Shown: positions 39,301-47,328 of the stretch, in pieces | How positions within the stretch are numbered: the stretch's first letter is position 1 | Layout: each line of letters opens with the position of its first letter | Assembly (NCBI RefSeq): GCF_020524285.1 | Contig: NZ_JAIVKX010000002.1 | Span: 1-64,000 of the forward strand | Direction: 5' to 3' | Origin: Alloyangia pacifica | Lineage (GTDB): Bacteria; Pseudomonadota; Alphaproteobacteria; Rhodobacterales; Rhodobacteraceae | DNA length: 64,000 bases | The notes under the pieces: generated by a model | What the model was told of the DNA's origin: nothing | The model's input: the letters and a program-made list of their open reading frames with translations, nothing else | The model's database searches: none | Program-made: the position numbers and the translations under genes

Positions 39301-41076
39301 ATGAGCTGGGACCTGCTGACCCGGAGCCGCGCCGCCTGGCTGGCGCTGACGCTCGCCTTCGTGGCCGCTCTGGCGGGCAGCGTGTGGCATTACGGCTACC
39401 TGCAGGCGCTGGGGCCGCTGGCCGCGCGCGGGCAGAGCGACCTCGACCTCGCCTCCGACCGTCTGGTCACCCAGCTGCAGCGCTACCGCGAGTTCGCCGT
39501 GCTCACCGCCCGGCACCCGGCGCTGGAGGCGCTGCACGAGGGCGGATCGAAAGCCGAGGCCGAGGCGATGCTGCTCGGCGCCGCGGATCGCACCGGTGCG
39601 GTGAGCGCCTTCTACATGGATGCCTCCGGGGAGCTGCTTGCTTCGTCGGGCGGGCCGATGCCGCCGGACGTGCCGCGCAGCAGCTACTTCCGCCGCGCCC
39701 TCACCGGCGCGCTCGGCGTTGCCCATGGCGAGGGGCCGGGCGAGGCGGAGCGGGTCTTCTTCTACGCCGCGCCCAGCTTTGCCGCCTCTGGCGAGGTGCG
39801 CGGCGTGCTGGTGGTGATCGTCGATGCGGCGGTGCTGGAGCGCGACTGGCGCGGCTCGCTGCCGGCGGTGTTCTTCCTCGACGAGGAGGGCACGGTCTTC
39901 GTCACCAACCGCACCGAGCTGCTGGGCTGGCGGCGCGAGGGGGACGGGATGGTCTCGCCCTCTGGGCGTCGCTACGACACCGAGGCGACCTACCTCGACA
40001 CCTACACGATCCTGTCGCAGAACTGGTCGCCCTACATCCCCGCCCGCGCGCTGCGGCGCACGGTCGACCTGCCGGTGATCGGCATGACCGGCGTGCTGCT
40101 GATCGACGTGCGCCCGGCGCGGCGTTACGCGCTGCTGCAGGCGGCGGCGGTGGCGGCGGGGGTGCTGTTCTTCGTGGCGCTGCTGTGGTTCGCGCTCGAG
40201 CGGCGGCGGGCGCTGGCGGCGATCAACCTCGAGCTGGAAGCGCGCGTCACCGCACGCACCCGCGATCTCGAAGAGGCCAACCGCGCGCTTCGCCGCGAGG
40301 TGGTCGAGCGGCAGGAGGCCGAGGCGGCGCTGAAGCGCGCGCAGGCCGAGCTGGTGCAGGCCTCGAAACTCACCGCGCTCGGCAAGATGAGCGCCGGGAT
40401 CAGCCACGAGCTGAACCAGCCGCTGATGGCGATCCGCTCCTTTGCCGAGAACGGTGCCGCCTTTCTTGATCGCGGCAAGCCCGAGCGGGCGGCGGAGAAC
40501 CTCGGACGGATCAGCGACATGGCAGGGCGCATGGGGCGGATCATCAAGAACCTGCGGGCCTTCGCCAAGGCCGAGCCGGGACCGGCGCATCGCATCGGGC
40601 TGGCGGCGGTCGTGGAGCAGGCCCTGGAGCTGATGCAGGGCCGGATCGAAAAGGCCGGCGCAACCGTCGACTGGCAGCGCCCGGACCGGCCCGCCATCGT
40701 CATGGGCGGCGAGGTGCGGCTGAGCCAGGTGGTGGTGAACCTCATTTCCAATGCGCTCGACGCGATGGAGGGGCAGGAGGTTCGCCGCCTGACCCTGCGC
40801 ATGATCCATGACGACGCGGCGGGCATGGTGCGGCTGACGATCCGCGACACCGGCCCCGGCATCCGCGAGCCCGACCGCATCTTCGATCCCTTCTACTCGA
40901 CCAAGGAGGTCGGCCCCGAAGAGGGCATGGGGCTCGGCCTGTCGATCTCCTACGGCATCGTCGAAGGGTTCGGTGGCAAGCTGCGCGGCGAGAACCTGCC
41001 CGGCGGCGGCGCGCAGTTCACGCTCGACCTGCGGCAGGCGGAGCAGGAGGTCACACAGGTGGAGAAGAGCGCATGA
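39301..41076 (+). CDS. dctB: C4-dicarboxylate sensor histidine kinase DctB
   Basis: A 591-residue membrane sensor kinase. A first membrane helix at about residues 12-32, a periplasmic PDC/Cache-like sensor of ~230 residues, a second helix near 275-295 and a coiled coil precede the kinase. The H-box is MSAGISHELNQPLMAIRSF, typical of the DctB/NtrB-like HPK4 group. N and G boxes are VVVNLISNALDAME and DTGPGIREPDRIFDPFYSTK, with GMGLGLSISYGI. Overlaps dctD by 4 bases and is presumed to control the dctPQM genes beyond it. Confidence 0.93.
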   Translation: MSWDLLTRSRAAWLALTLAFVAALAGSVWHYGYLQALGPLAARGQSDLDLASDRLVTQLQRYREFAVLTARHPALEALHEGGSKAEAEAMLLGAADRTGAVSAFYMDASGELLASSGGPMPPDVPRSSYFRRALTGALGVAHGEGPGEAERVFFYAAPSFAASGEVRGVLVVIVDAAVLERDWRGSLPAVFFLDEEGTVFVTNRTELLGWRREGDGMVSPSGRRYDTEATYLDTYTILSQNWSPYIPARALRRTVDLPVIGMTGVLLIDVRPARRYALLQAAAVAAGVLFFVALLWFALERRRALAAINLELEARVTARTRDLEEANRALRREVVERQEAEAALKRAQAELVQASKLTALGKMSAGISHELNQPLMAIRSFAENGAAFLDRGKPERAAENLGRISDMAGRMGRIIKNLRAFAKAEPGPAHRIGLAAVVEQALELMQGRIEKAGATVDWQRPDRPAIVMGGEVRLSQVVVNLISNALDAMEGQEVRRLTLRMIHDDAAGMVRLTIRDTGPGIREPDRIFDPFYSTKEVGPEEGMGLGLSISYGIVEGFGGKLRGENLPGGGAQFTLDLRQAEQEVTQVEKSA

Positions 41077-42296
41077 CCCGGCGGGTGCTACTGGTGGACG
41101 ACGACGCGGCGGTGCGCGAGGCGCTTGGCCAGACGCTCGAGCTGGCCGATCTCGACGCGGTGACGGCCGGCAGCTTCGTCGAATGCAAGGAGATGATCGT
41201 GCCGGGCTTTGAGGGGGTGATCGTCTCGGACATCCGCATGCCGGGGCGCGACGGCTTCCACTTGCTGGACTACGCGCACCGTCAGGATCCCGAGCTGCCG
41301 GTGATCCTGCTGACCGGCGAGGGCGATATCCCGATGGCGGTGCGGGCGATGGCGGCGGGGGCCTTCGACTTCCTCGAAAAACCCTGCGCGCCGGGCGATC
41401 TGACGGCGGTGGTCGAGCGCGCGCTACGCACCCGCAGGCTGGTGCTGGAGAACCGCCGGCTGAAGGCCGAGCTGGAGACCGGCGATGCCGCCGCGCGCAT
41501 GCTCTTCGGCATCTCGCGCAAGGCCGACGGGCTGCGCGCGCGATGCCGGGTGGCGGCGCGCGCGGGCACCGACGTGCTGGTCACCGGCGCACCGGGCTCG
41601 GGCATCTCGAAGGTCGCCGAGGTGGTGCATCTCTGTTCGAGCCGCTCCAAGGGGCCGTTCGAGAAGCGCTCGGCGGCGGGGCTGGACCGGGCCGCGCTCG
41701 GCGAAGTCTGGCACGGCTGCGCGGCGGGGACGGTCTTTCTCGACGAGATCTGCCAGCTGCCCAGGGACAGCCAGCTCGCGCTCATCGACCTTCTGGACGA
41801 GGGCGGCACCCGGCTGATCGCCGGGACGGTGCACGATCTGGCGAAGGAGGTGGCGAGCGGGGCCTTCTCCGCGGAGCTCTTCTACCGGCTCGAGGTCATG
41901 CAGATCCACATCCCGGCGCTGGCCGAGCGGCCCGAGGACATCCCGGTGCTGTTCCGGCATTACGTGGCGCAGGCCGCCGAGCAGGCCGGGCTGGAGGCGC
42001 CCGAGATCACCGAGGAGGTGATCTCGGGGCTCATTGCGCGTGACTGGCCGGGCAACACGCGGGCGCTGATGTCGGCGGCCATGCGCTTCGCGCTGGGGCT
42101 GGGTGAAAGCGAGGATGCGGGCGCGGGGCTGGGGCTGACCGAGCGGCTGGCGCAGGTCGAACGCTCGCTGCTGGTCGAGGCGCTGAAGCGGACCGGCGGG
42201 CAGGCAAGCGCCGCGGCGCAGGCGCTGAAGCTGCCGCGCAAGACCTTCTACGACAAGCTGGCGAAATACGGCATTCGCGCAGAGGACTATCGCTGA
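41073..42296 (+). CDS. dctD: DctD-like response regulator with degenerate AAA+ domain
   Basis: A 407-residue NtrC-family regulator. The receiver domain has the acidic pocket DDD at 9-11, the phosphorylation site D53 (SDIRMPG) and K103. The central AAA+ domain is abnormal: Walker A reads GAPGSGIS at 172-179 where the family has GxxGxGKE, and the stretch that should contain GAFTGA is shortened and reads KGPFEKRSAAGLDRAALG. Walker B (GTVFLDEI), the arginine-finger region (ELFYRL) and WPGNTRAL remain. The Fis-type DNA-binding helix-turn-helix ends the protein. Without GAFTGA it should not open sigma54 promoters, so it probably activates sigma70 holoenzyme or represses. Confidence 0.92.
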   Translation: MTRRVLLVDDDAAVREALGQTLELADLDAVTAGSFVECKEMIVPGFEGVIVSDIRMPGRDGFHLLDYAHRQDPELPVILLTGEGDIPMAVRAMAAGAFDFLEKPCAPGDLTAVVERALRTRRLVLENRRLKAELETGDAAARMLFGISRKADGLRARCRVAARAGTDVLVTGAPGSGISKVAEVVHLCSSRSKGPFEKRSAAGLDRAALGEVWHGCAAGTVFLDEICQLPRDSQLALIDLLDEGGTRLIAGTVHDLAKEVASGAFSAELFYRLEVMQIHIPALAERPEDIPVLFRHYVAQAAEQAGLEAPEITEEVISGLIARDWPGNTRALMSAAMRFALGLGESEDAGAGLGLTERLAQVERSLLVEALKRTGGQASAAAQALKLPRKTFYDKLAKYGIRAEDYR

Positions 42297-42341
42297 GCGG
42301 CGATTCCGCGCTCTGCCGGTTTTTCGGGCGGCGCGAAAACT

Positions 42342-42390
42342 GTGTGGATTTCCGCACAGGCTCGGTGGGATCGCGTGCGGTATTTCGCAC
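42342..42390 (+). promoter_or_regulatory. Two tandem palindromic operators upstream of dctP
   Basis: GTGTGGATTTCCGCAC at 42342-42357 and GTGCGGTATTTCGCAC at 42375-42390 share the pattern GTGYG-N6-CGCAC. Their centres are 33 bp apart, about three helical turns, so dimers would bind the same DNA face. They are the best candidates for DctD binding sites. Confidence 0.65.
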
Positions 42391-42408
42391 ATGGGGCGCG
42401 GGGTGATT

Positions 42409-42437
42409 TTGGACTTCGTACAGAGTTATTTAATAAG
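42409..42437 (+). promoter_or_regulatory. Candidate sigma70-type promoter of dctPQM in an AT-rich tract
   Basis: TTGGAC at 42409-42414, a 17-base spacer and AATAAG at 42432-42437. The -10 lies at the start of a ~50-base AT-rich tract (42421-42470) that stands out in this GC-rich window. With a start near 42444 the two palindromes would be centred at about -94.5 and -61.5. No GG-N10-GC sigma54 promoter was found in this gap. The match is weak on its own. Confidence 0.35.
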
Positions 42438-42587
42438 TAATTGAAAATAAATATAAAATATAAATGTAACGCGGATATCTCAAAAATGTTGCGCGAAACT
42501 CCGCCGGAATATTTCTTCATCTTCAGGGCGGCCACGAGGGAGCACCGGGCCGCCGAGGACGGAAAACGGAAGTTCCGGGAGGATACC

Positions 42588-43592
42588 ATGAAGAAGTTTC
42601 TGATGACCGCAGCCGCGGTGACCGCACTCGTGTCCGGCACCCAGGCCGCAACCGCTGCCTGCGACGACGGCGAGATCGTCGTCAAGTTCAGCCACGTCAC
42701 CAACACCGACAAGCACCCCAAGGGCATCGCGGCGCAGCTGTTCGCCGACCGCGTCAACGAGGAGATGGACGGCAAGGCCTGCGTCGAGATCTTCCCGAAC
42801 TCGACCCTCTATAACGATGACCAGGTGCTCGAGGCGATGCTGAACGGCGACGTGCAGATGGCCGCGCCCTCGCTGTCGAAATTCGAGCAGTTCACCAAGG
42901 TGTTCCGCATCTTCGATCTGCCGTTCATGTTCGTGAACATGGAAGCCGTGGACGCCTTCCAGAACTCCGACATCGGCCAGGACATGAAGGAATCCATGGT
43001 CCGTCGCGGCCTTCTCGGTCTCGGCTTCTGGCACAACGGCCTGACCCAGTTCTCGGCCAACAAGCCGCTGATCTCGCCGGAAGATGCCAAGGGCCTCAAG
43101 TTCCGCGTGCAGCCCTCCGAGGTGCTGAAGGCGAACATGGAGCAGCTCGGCGCCTCGCCGCAGCCGATGGCCTTCTCGGAAGTCTACGGCGCGCTGCAGA
43201 CCGGCGTTGTCGACGGGCAGGAAAACACCTGGTCCAACATCTACGGCCAGAAGTTCTTCGAGGTTCAGGACGGCACCACCGAGACCAACCACGGCGTGCT
43301 CGACTACATGGTCGTCACCTCGGTCGACTGGTGGGAGAGCCTGCCGGAGGACGTGCGCATGCAGATGGGCCAGATCCTCGACGAGGTCACCGCGACCCGC
43401 AACGCCGCGATCGCCGAGGTCGATGCCGACAACCGTCAGGCGATCCTCGACGCAGGTGGCGTGATCCGCGAACTGACCCCCGAGCAGCGCCAGGCCTGGG
43501 TCGACGCGATGAAGCCGGTCTGGGAGCGCTTCGAGGATGAAGTCGGCGCCGACAACATCGCCGCCGCGCAGGAGTTCAACGCGCAGTTCTGA
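42588..43592 (+). CDS. dctP: TRAP transporter substrate-binding protein DctP
   Basis: A periplasmic solute receptor of 334 residues. The signal peptide is MKKFLMTAAAVTALVSGTQA with cleavage near ATAAC. The fold motif VVKFSHVTNTDKHPKG, the binding-site segment GLKFRVQPSEVLKANME and the signature GALQTGVVDGQENTWSNIY match DctP proteins for C4-dicarboxylates. I start at the ATG giving MKKFLMTA after GGGAGGATACC. The conserved arginine in KFRVQP contacts the ligand carboxylate in this family. A hairpin after the stop probably favours excess of this subunit over DctQM. Confidence 0.94.
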   Translation: MKKFLMTAAAVTALVSGTQAATAACDDGEIVVKFSHVTNTDKHPKGIAAQLFADRVNEEMDGKACVEIFPNSTLYNDDQVLEAMLNGDVQMAAPSLSKFEQFTKVFRIFDLPFMFVNMEAVDAFQNSDIGQDMKESMVRRGLLGLGFWHNGLTQFSANKPLISPEDAKGLKFRVQPSEVLKANMEQLGASPQPMAFSEVYGALQTGVVDGQENTWSNIYGQKFFEVQDGTTETNHGVLDYMVVTSVDWWESLPEDVRMQMGQILDEVTATRNAAIAEVDADNRQAILDAGGVIRELTPEQRQAWVDAMKPVWERFEDEVGADNIAAAQEFNAQF

Positions 43593-43610
43593 TCCGGCGC
43601 CGTTGCCTTC

Positions 43611-43645
43611 GGCCCGGTCCTGCGCAGCGCGGGGCCGGGCCTTTT
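43611..43645 (+). terminator. Hairpin between dctP and dctQ (partial terminator)
   Basis: GGCCCGG pairs with CCGGGCC over a 17-base loop with internal pairing, and TTTT follows. It lies between dctP and dctQM, where partial termination would give more binding protein than membrane subunits. Confidence 0.6.
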
Positions 43646-43697
43646 CACACCCGAATACTCATCTTGGGGCAACCCATCCGGCATAGCGGGGGACAAG

Positions 43698-44387
43698 ATG
43701 TCCAATACCATGCACGGCGGTTCCGCTTTGGGCCGCTTCGTCAACGAGCTGGAGGAGACGGCGATCGCCGTGATCCTCGGGCTGATGACGCTCCTTACCT
43801 TCGTCAACGTCGTCCTGCGCTACGGATTCAACACCGGGGTGATCTGGGGCCTCGAGGCGGTGACCTTCCTCTTCGCCTGGCTGGTGCTCTTCGGGGTGAG
43901 CTACGCGGTGAAGGTCACCGCGCACCTCGGGGTCGATGCGGTCACCAGCCTGCTGCCGACCACCGTGCGCCGCGTGCTGGCGCTGATCGCCGCGGCGCTC
44001 TGCATCTTCTACGCCTTCCTGCTGTTCAAGGGCGCCTGGGACTACTGGGCCAACTTCGCCAACCTGCCGCAGACCACCGGGCGCTGGTTCCCCACCGGCT
44101 TCGAGGAGATGAAGCGCACCTCCTACCGCTCCTGGTACGAGGTTGTGGACATCCCGATGCCGGACTGGCTGCGCTTCATCGAACCGATGATCAACGAGGG
44201 CGAGGCCTACGAGAAACTGCCGCGCTTCATCCCCTACGCGATCCTGCCCTTCGGCATGGCTCTGCTGCTCTTCCGCTTCATCCAGGCCGGCGTGCGCATC
44301 TGGACCGGCAAGCAGGACAGCCTGATCGTCAGCCACGAAGCCGAAGACGCCGTCGATGACGTCGCCCACATGAACCGCGAGGACTGA
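43698..44387 (+). CDS. dctQ: TRAP transporter small membrane subunit DctQ
   Basis: A 229-residue membrane protein with four helices. Helix 1 is in ELEETAIAVILGLMTLLTFVNVVLRY, followed by the conserved GVIWGLEAVTFLFAWLVLFGVSYAVK (in part). A longer than usual periplasmic stretch between helices 3 and 4 contains WDYWANFANLPQTTGRWFPTG and WYEVVDIPMPDWL, a hallmark of the DctQ type that pairs with C4-dicarboxylate DctP. The ATG follows GGGGGACAAG. Confidence 0.92.
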   Translation: MSNTMHGGSALGRFVNELEETAIAVILGLMTLLTFVNVVLRYGFNTGVIWGLEAVTFLFAWLVLFGVSYAVKVTAHLGVDAVTSLLPTTVRRVLALIAAALCIFYAFLLFKGAWDYWANFANLPQTTGRWFPTGFEEMKRTSYRSWYEVVDIPMPDWLRFIEPMINEGEAYEKLPRFIPYAILPFGMALLLFRFIQAGVRIWTGKQDSLIVSHEAEDAVDDVAHMNRED

Positions 44388-44392
44388 GTCCG

Positions 44393-45769
44393 ATGGAAGT
44401 CTTTCTCCTTTTCGTCTGCATCATCGGTCTGATGCTCATCGGCCTGCCCATCGCGGTCTCGCTCGGCCTGTCGTCGATCATCTTCCTGCTGGCCCTGTCG
44501 GACACTTCGCTGGCCTCGGTGGCGCAGTCGATGTTCCAGGCCATGGCGGGGCACTACACGCTGCTTGCCATTCCCTTCTTCATCCTCGCCTCGTCGTTCA
44601 TGTCGACGGGCGGCGTCGCGCGGCGGATCATCCGCTTCTCGATCTCGCTCGTGGGCCATTTCCACGGTGGTCTCGCCATCGCCGGCGTTTTCGCCTGCAT
44701 GCTCTTCGCGGCGCTCTCGGGCTCGTCGCCCGCGACCGTGGTGGCCATCGGCTCGATCGTCATCGCCGGCATGCGGCAGGTGGGCTATTCGAAGGATTTC
44801 GCGGCCGGCGTCATCGCCAACGCGGGCACCCTGGGCATTCTCATCCCGCCGTCGATCGTGATGGTGGTCTACGCCTCGGCGACCGATGTGTCGGTGGGCC
44901 GGATGTTCCTCGCCGGTGTGATCCCGGGCCTGCTCGCGGGCACCATGCTGATGATCACCATCTACGCCATTGCCCGCATCCGCGGCCTGCCGAAAGGCGA
45001 GTGGATGGGCTGGGGCGAGGCGATTCGCTCGGGCCGCGAGGCAATGTGGGGCCTGTTCCTCATCGTGATCATCCTCGGCGGCATCTACGGCGGCATCTTC
45101 ACCCCGACCGAAGCGGCCGCGGTGGCGGCGGTCTACGCCTTCTTCATCGCCAACTTCGTCTATCGCGACATGGGGCCGCTCGCCGGCAAGGACGGCGCGC
45201 CGAACCTGCCGCTGATCAAGAAGCCGATCGCGCTTATCACCGCCTTCTTCCACCGCGACACCCGCGACACGCTCTTCGAGGCGGGCAAGCTGACCATCAC
45301 CCTGATGTTCATCATCGCCAACGCGCTGATCCTCAAGCACGTGCTGACCGACGAGCAGATCCCGCAGCAGATCGCCGCCGCCATGCTGGACGCGGGCTTC
45401 GGCCCGGTTGTCTTCCTGGTGATCGTCAACGTGATCCTGCTGATCGGTGGCCAGTTCATGGAGCCCTCGGGCCTGCTGGTGATCGTCGCGCCGCTGGTCT
45501 TCCCGATCGCCATCGAGCTGGGCATCGACCCGATCCACCTGGGCATCATCATGGTGGTCAACATGGAGATCGGCATGATCACCCCGCCGGTCGGCCTGAA
45601 CCTCTTCGTCACCTCGGGCGTCGCGGGCATGCCGATGATGCGGGTGGTGAAGGCAGCGCTGCCGTTCCTCGCGGTGCTCTTCGTCTTCCTGATCATGGTG
45701 ACCTACATCCCGTGGCTGTCGACCTGGCTGCCGACCACCTTCATGGGGCCGGAGATCATCACCAACTGA
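44393..45769 (+). CDS. dctM: TRAP transporter large membrane subunit DctM
   Basis: A 458-residue permease with about 12 helices that performs sodium-coupled transport with DctQ. Family motifs: AIPFFILASSFMSTGGVARRI, ALSGSSPATVVAIGSIVIAGM, GVIANAGTLGILIPPSIVMVVYA (in part) and the C-terminal MEIGMITPPVGLNLFV. It begins 5 bases after dctQ and ends before a palindromic element shared with the convergent tpiA. Confidence 0.95.
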   Translation: MEVFLLFVCIIGLMLIGLPIAVSLGLSSIIFLLALSDTSLASVAQSMFQAMAGHYTLLAIPFFILASSFMSTGGVARRIIRFSISLVGHFHGGLAIAGVFACMLFAALSGSSPATVVAIGSIVIAGMRQVGYSKDFAAGVIANAGTLGILIPPSIVMVVYASATDVSVGRMFLAGVIPGLLAGTMLMITIYAIARIRGLPKGEWMGWGEAIRSGREAMWGLFLIVIILGGIYGGIFTPTEAAAVAAVYAFFIANFVYRDMGPLAGKDGAPNLPLIKKPIALITAFFHRDTRDTLFEAGKLTITLMFIIANALILKHVLTDEQIPQQIAAAMLDAGFGPVVFLVIVNVILLIGGQFMEPSGLLVIVAPLVFPIAIELGIDPIHLGIIMVVNMEIGMITPPVGLNLFVTSGVAGMPMMRVVKAALPFLAVLFVFLIMVTYIPWLSTWLPTTFMGPEIITN

Positions 45770-45857
45770 GCCGCCTGCGGCAGTGGGATAATCGAAAGCG
45801 CGGCGCTCTCATCTGGGGCGCCGCGTTTGCTTTTAGGGCAGGACCGCCTCCGGCGGG

Positions 45858-45928
45858 CGTATTTATCAAAGAGAAGAAGCAGGGGACGGTGGGCTATCCC
45901 CTGCTTCTTCTCTTTTCAAATACGCATT
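45858..45928. repeat. Complete palindromic element between dctM and tpiA, probable bidirectional terminator
   Basis: CGTATTT and AAAGAGAAGAAGCAGGGGA on the left pair perfectly with TCCCCTGCTTCTTCTCTTT and AAATACG on the right, around a 10-base loop. This gives a 19-bp perfect stem plus 7 bp more. Related complete and half elements lie at 54.07 and 13.44 kb. Its position between convergent genes favours transcription termination in both directions. Confidence 0.75.
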
Positions 45929-45939
45929 GTTGCGCCGGT

Positions 45940-46680
45940 TCAGCTGGCGCCAAGCGCCTCGATGATCGGCACGAAATCCGCTGCCTTGAGGCTGGCGCCG
46001 CCCACGAGCGCTCCGTCGACGTTCGACACCGCGAAGATCTCGTCGGCGTTGCCGGGCTTCACCGAGCCGCCGTAGAGCAGGCGGACCGAGCGGCCGACGC
46101 CCTCGCCGAAGCGTTTCTCGAGCTTGGCGCGCATGAAGTCATGCACCTCGCCGATCTGGTCGGTGGTCGGCACCTTGCCGGTGCCGATGGCCCAGATCGG
46201 CTCGTAGGCGACCACGAGATTGTGCCCGGTGGCGCCATCGGGGAGCGAGCCCGCGAGCTGTCCTGCGATGATGTCGAGCGTGTTCGAGGCCTCGCGCTGC
46301 GAAAGGCTCTCGCCGACGCAGACCACGGCGCTCAGCCCGGCGTCCCAGGCGGCGCGGGTCTTGGCGCGCACGTCCTCGTCGGTCTCGCCATGGTCGGTGC
46401 GGCGCTCGGAGTGGCCGAGAATCACGTAGCTGGCGCCGGCGTCCTTGAGCATATCTGCCGAGACATCGCCGGTGTGGGCGCCCGAGGTCTTCGCGTGGCA
46501 ATCCTGCCCGCCAATGGCGATCTTTCCGGCTACAGAGGCAGCTTGGGCGACCAGTGTGGCAGGCGGGCAGATCAGCACCTCGGTCTCGCCGCCATTCGCC
46601 TCGGACATGGCCTTCAGCTCATCCAGCGCGGCGGCCAGCCCGTTCATCTTCCAGTTGCCGGCGGCAAGTTTCCTGCGCAT
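45940..46680 (-). CDS. tpiA: Triose-phosphate isomerase
   Basis: A 246-residue glycolytic TIM-barrel enzyme interconverting dihydroxyacetone phosphate and glyceraldehyde 3-phosphate. Catalytic segments: AGNWKMNG (Asn and Lys), VILGHSERR (His) and [14 protein letters not shown] (Glu), with the phosphate loop [11 protein letters not shown]. The start ATG is preceded by GAGAGGAGCAACG on the minus strand. It stands alone, converging on dctM. Confidence 0.96.
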   Translation of the reverse strand: MRRKLAAGNWKMNGLAAALDELKAMSEANGGETEVLICPPATLVAQAASVAGKIAIGGQDCHAKTSGAHTGDVSADMLKDAGASYVILGHSERRTDHGETDEDVRAKTRAAWDAGLSAVVCVGESLSQREASNTLDIIAGQLAGSLPDGATGHNLVVAYEPIWAIGTGKVPTTDQIGEVHDFMRAKLEKRFGEGVGRSVRLLYGGSVKPGNADEIFAVSNVDGALVGGASLKAADFVPIIEALGAS

Positions 46681-46797
46681 CGTTGCTCCTCTCGTTGAGT
46701 GTCGCGCGTATCATCGCGGCGCAGCCCGCAGCGTCAAGCTTGGTTGCGCAATCAAGGAGATAGGGCGGGATGCGCCGAGGGGGAGGTGGGGCCGCGC

Positions 46798-47193
46798 TTA
46801 TTCCGGGCCCTGGTCCGAGACTTGGCGCTCGGCCTCGAGTTCCTCGATGTCCTTGAACTTGATCGACTCGCCGCAGCCGCAGGCGTCGGTCACGTTGGGA
46901 TTGTTGAACTTGAATCCCGATTCCAGCAGCGAGGTCTGGTAGTCGATCTCAGTGCCGAAAAGGAACATCTGCGCCATCGGTGCGATCAGCACGCGCGCGC
47001 CGTCCTGTTCCACGACCTCGTCGTTGGCCTCGGGCGCATCGACGAAATCCATGGTGTATTCCATGCCGGCGCAGCCGCCCTTCTTGACGCCGATGCGCAG
47101 GCCCGCGCGGCCGTCGCGATCCATCAGCTTGCGCACCTGCGTCACCGCGGCGGGGGTGATGGTGACTGCCTGTTTTCCGGGAATGCCGAACAT
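46798..47193 (-). CDS. Iron-sulfur cluster assembly accessory protein (IscA/SufA family)
   Basis: A 131-residue A-type carrier that accepts and delivers iron-sulfur clusters. The three conserved cysteines are in KKGGCAGMEY and DACGCGES. Its C-terminus is extended by about 20 acidic residues past the usual end (EELEAERQVSDQGPE). Complex I encoded upstream is one of many possible clients. Whether it is the SufA, IscA or ErpA type cannot be decided here. GGAGACGCGA lies before the ATG. Confidence 0.92.
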   Translation of the reverse strand: MFGIPGKQAVTITPAAVTQVRKLMDRDGRAGLRIGVKKGGCAGMEYTMDFVDAPEANDEVVEQDGARVLIAPMAQMFLFGTEIDYQTSLLESGFKFNNPNVTDACGCGESIKFKDIEELEAERQVSDQGPE

Positions 47194-47328
47194 TCGCGTC
47201 TCCTATGAGCTTTGTCAGGAATTTAAGGCCCTGCCGCGCGGGAAACAAGGGGCGCCCATAGGGAGAGCGGCGCCGGGGCGCGCTTATGGTCGGGGGTCTG
47301 CCGGGGCGGCGGGCCGGGCGCGCTGCGC

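Noticed and set aside
42391-42587. A sigma54 promoter before dctP
   Set aside because: No GG-N10-GC element of the TGGCAC-N5-TTGC type was found in the gap, and the regulator lacks the sigma54 contact loop.
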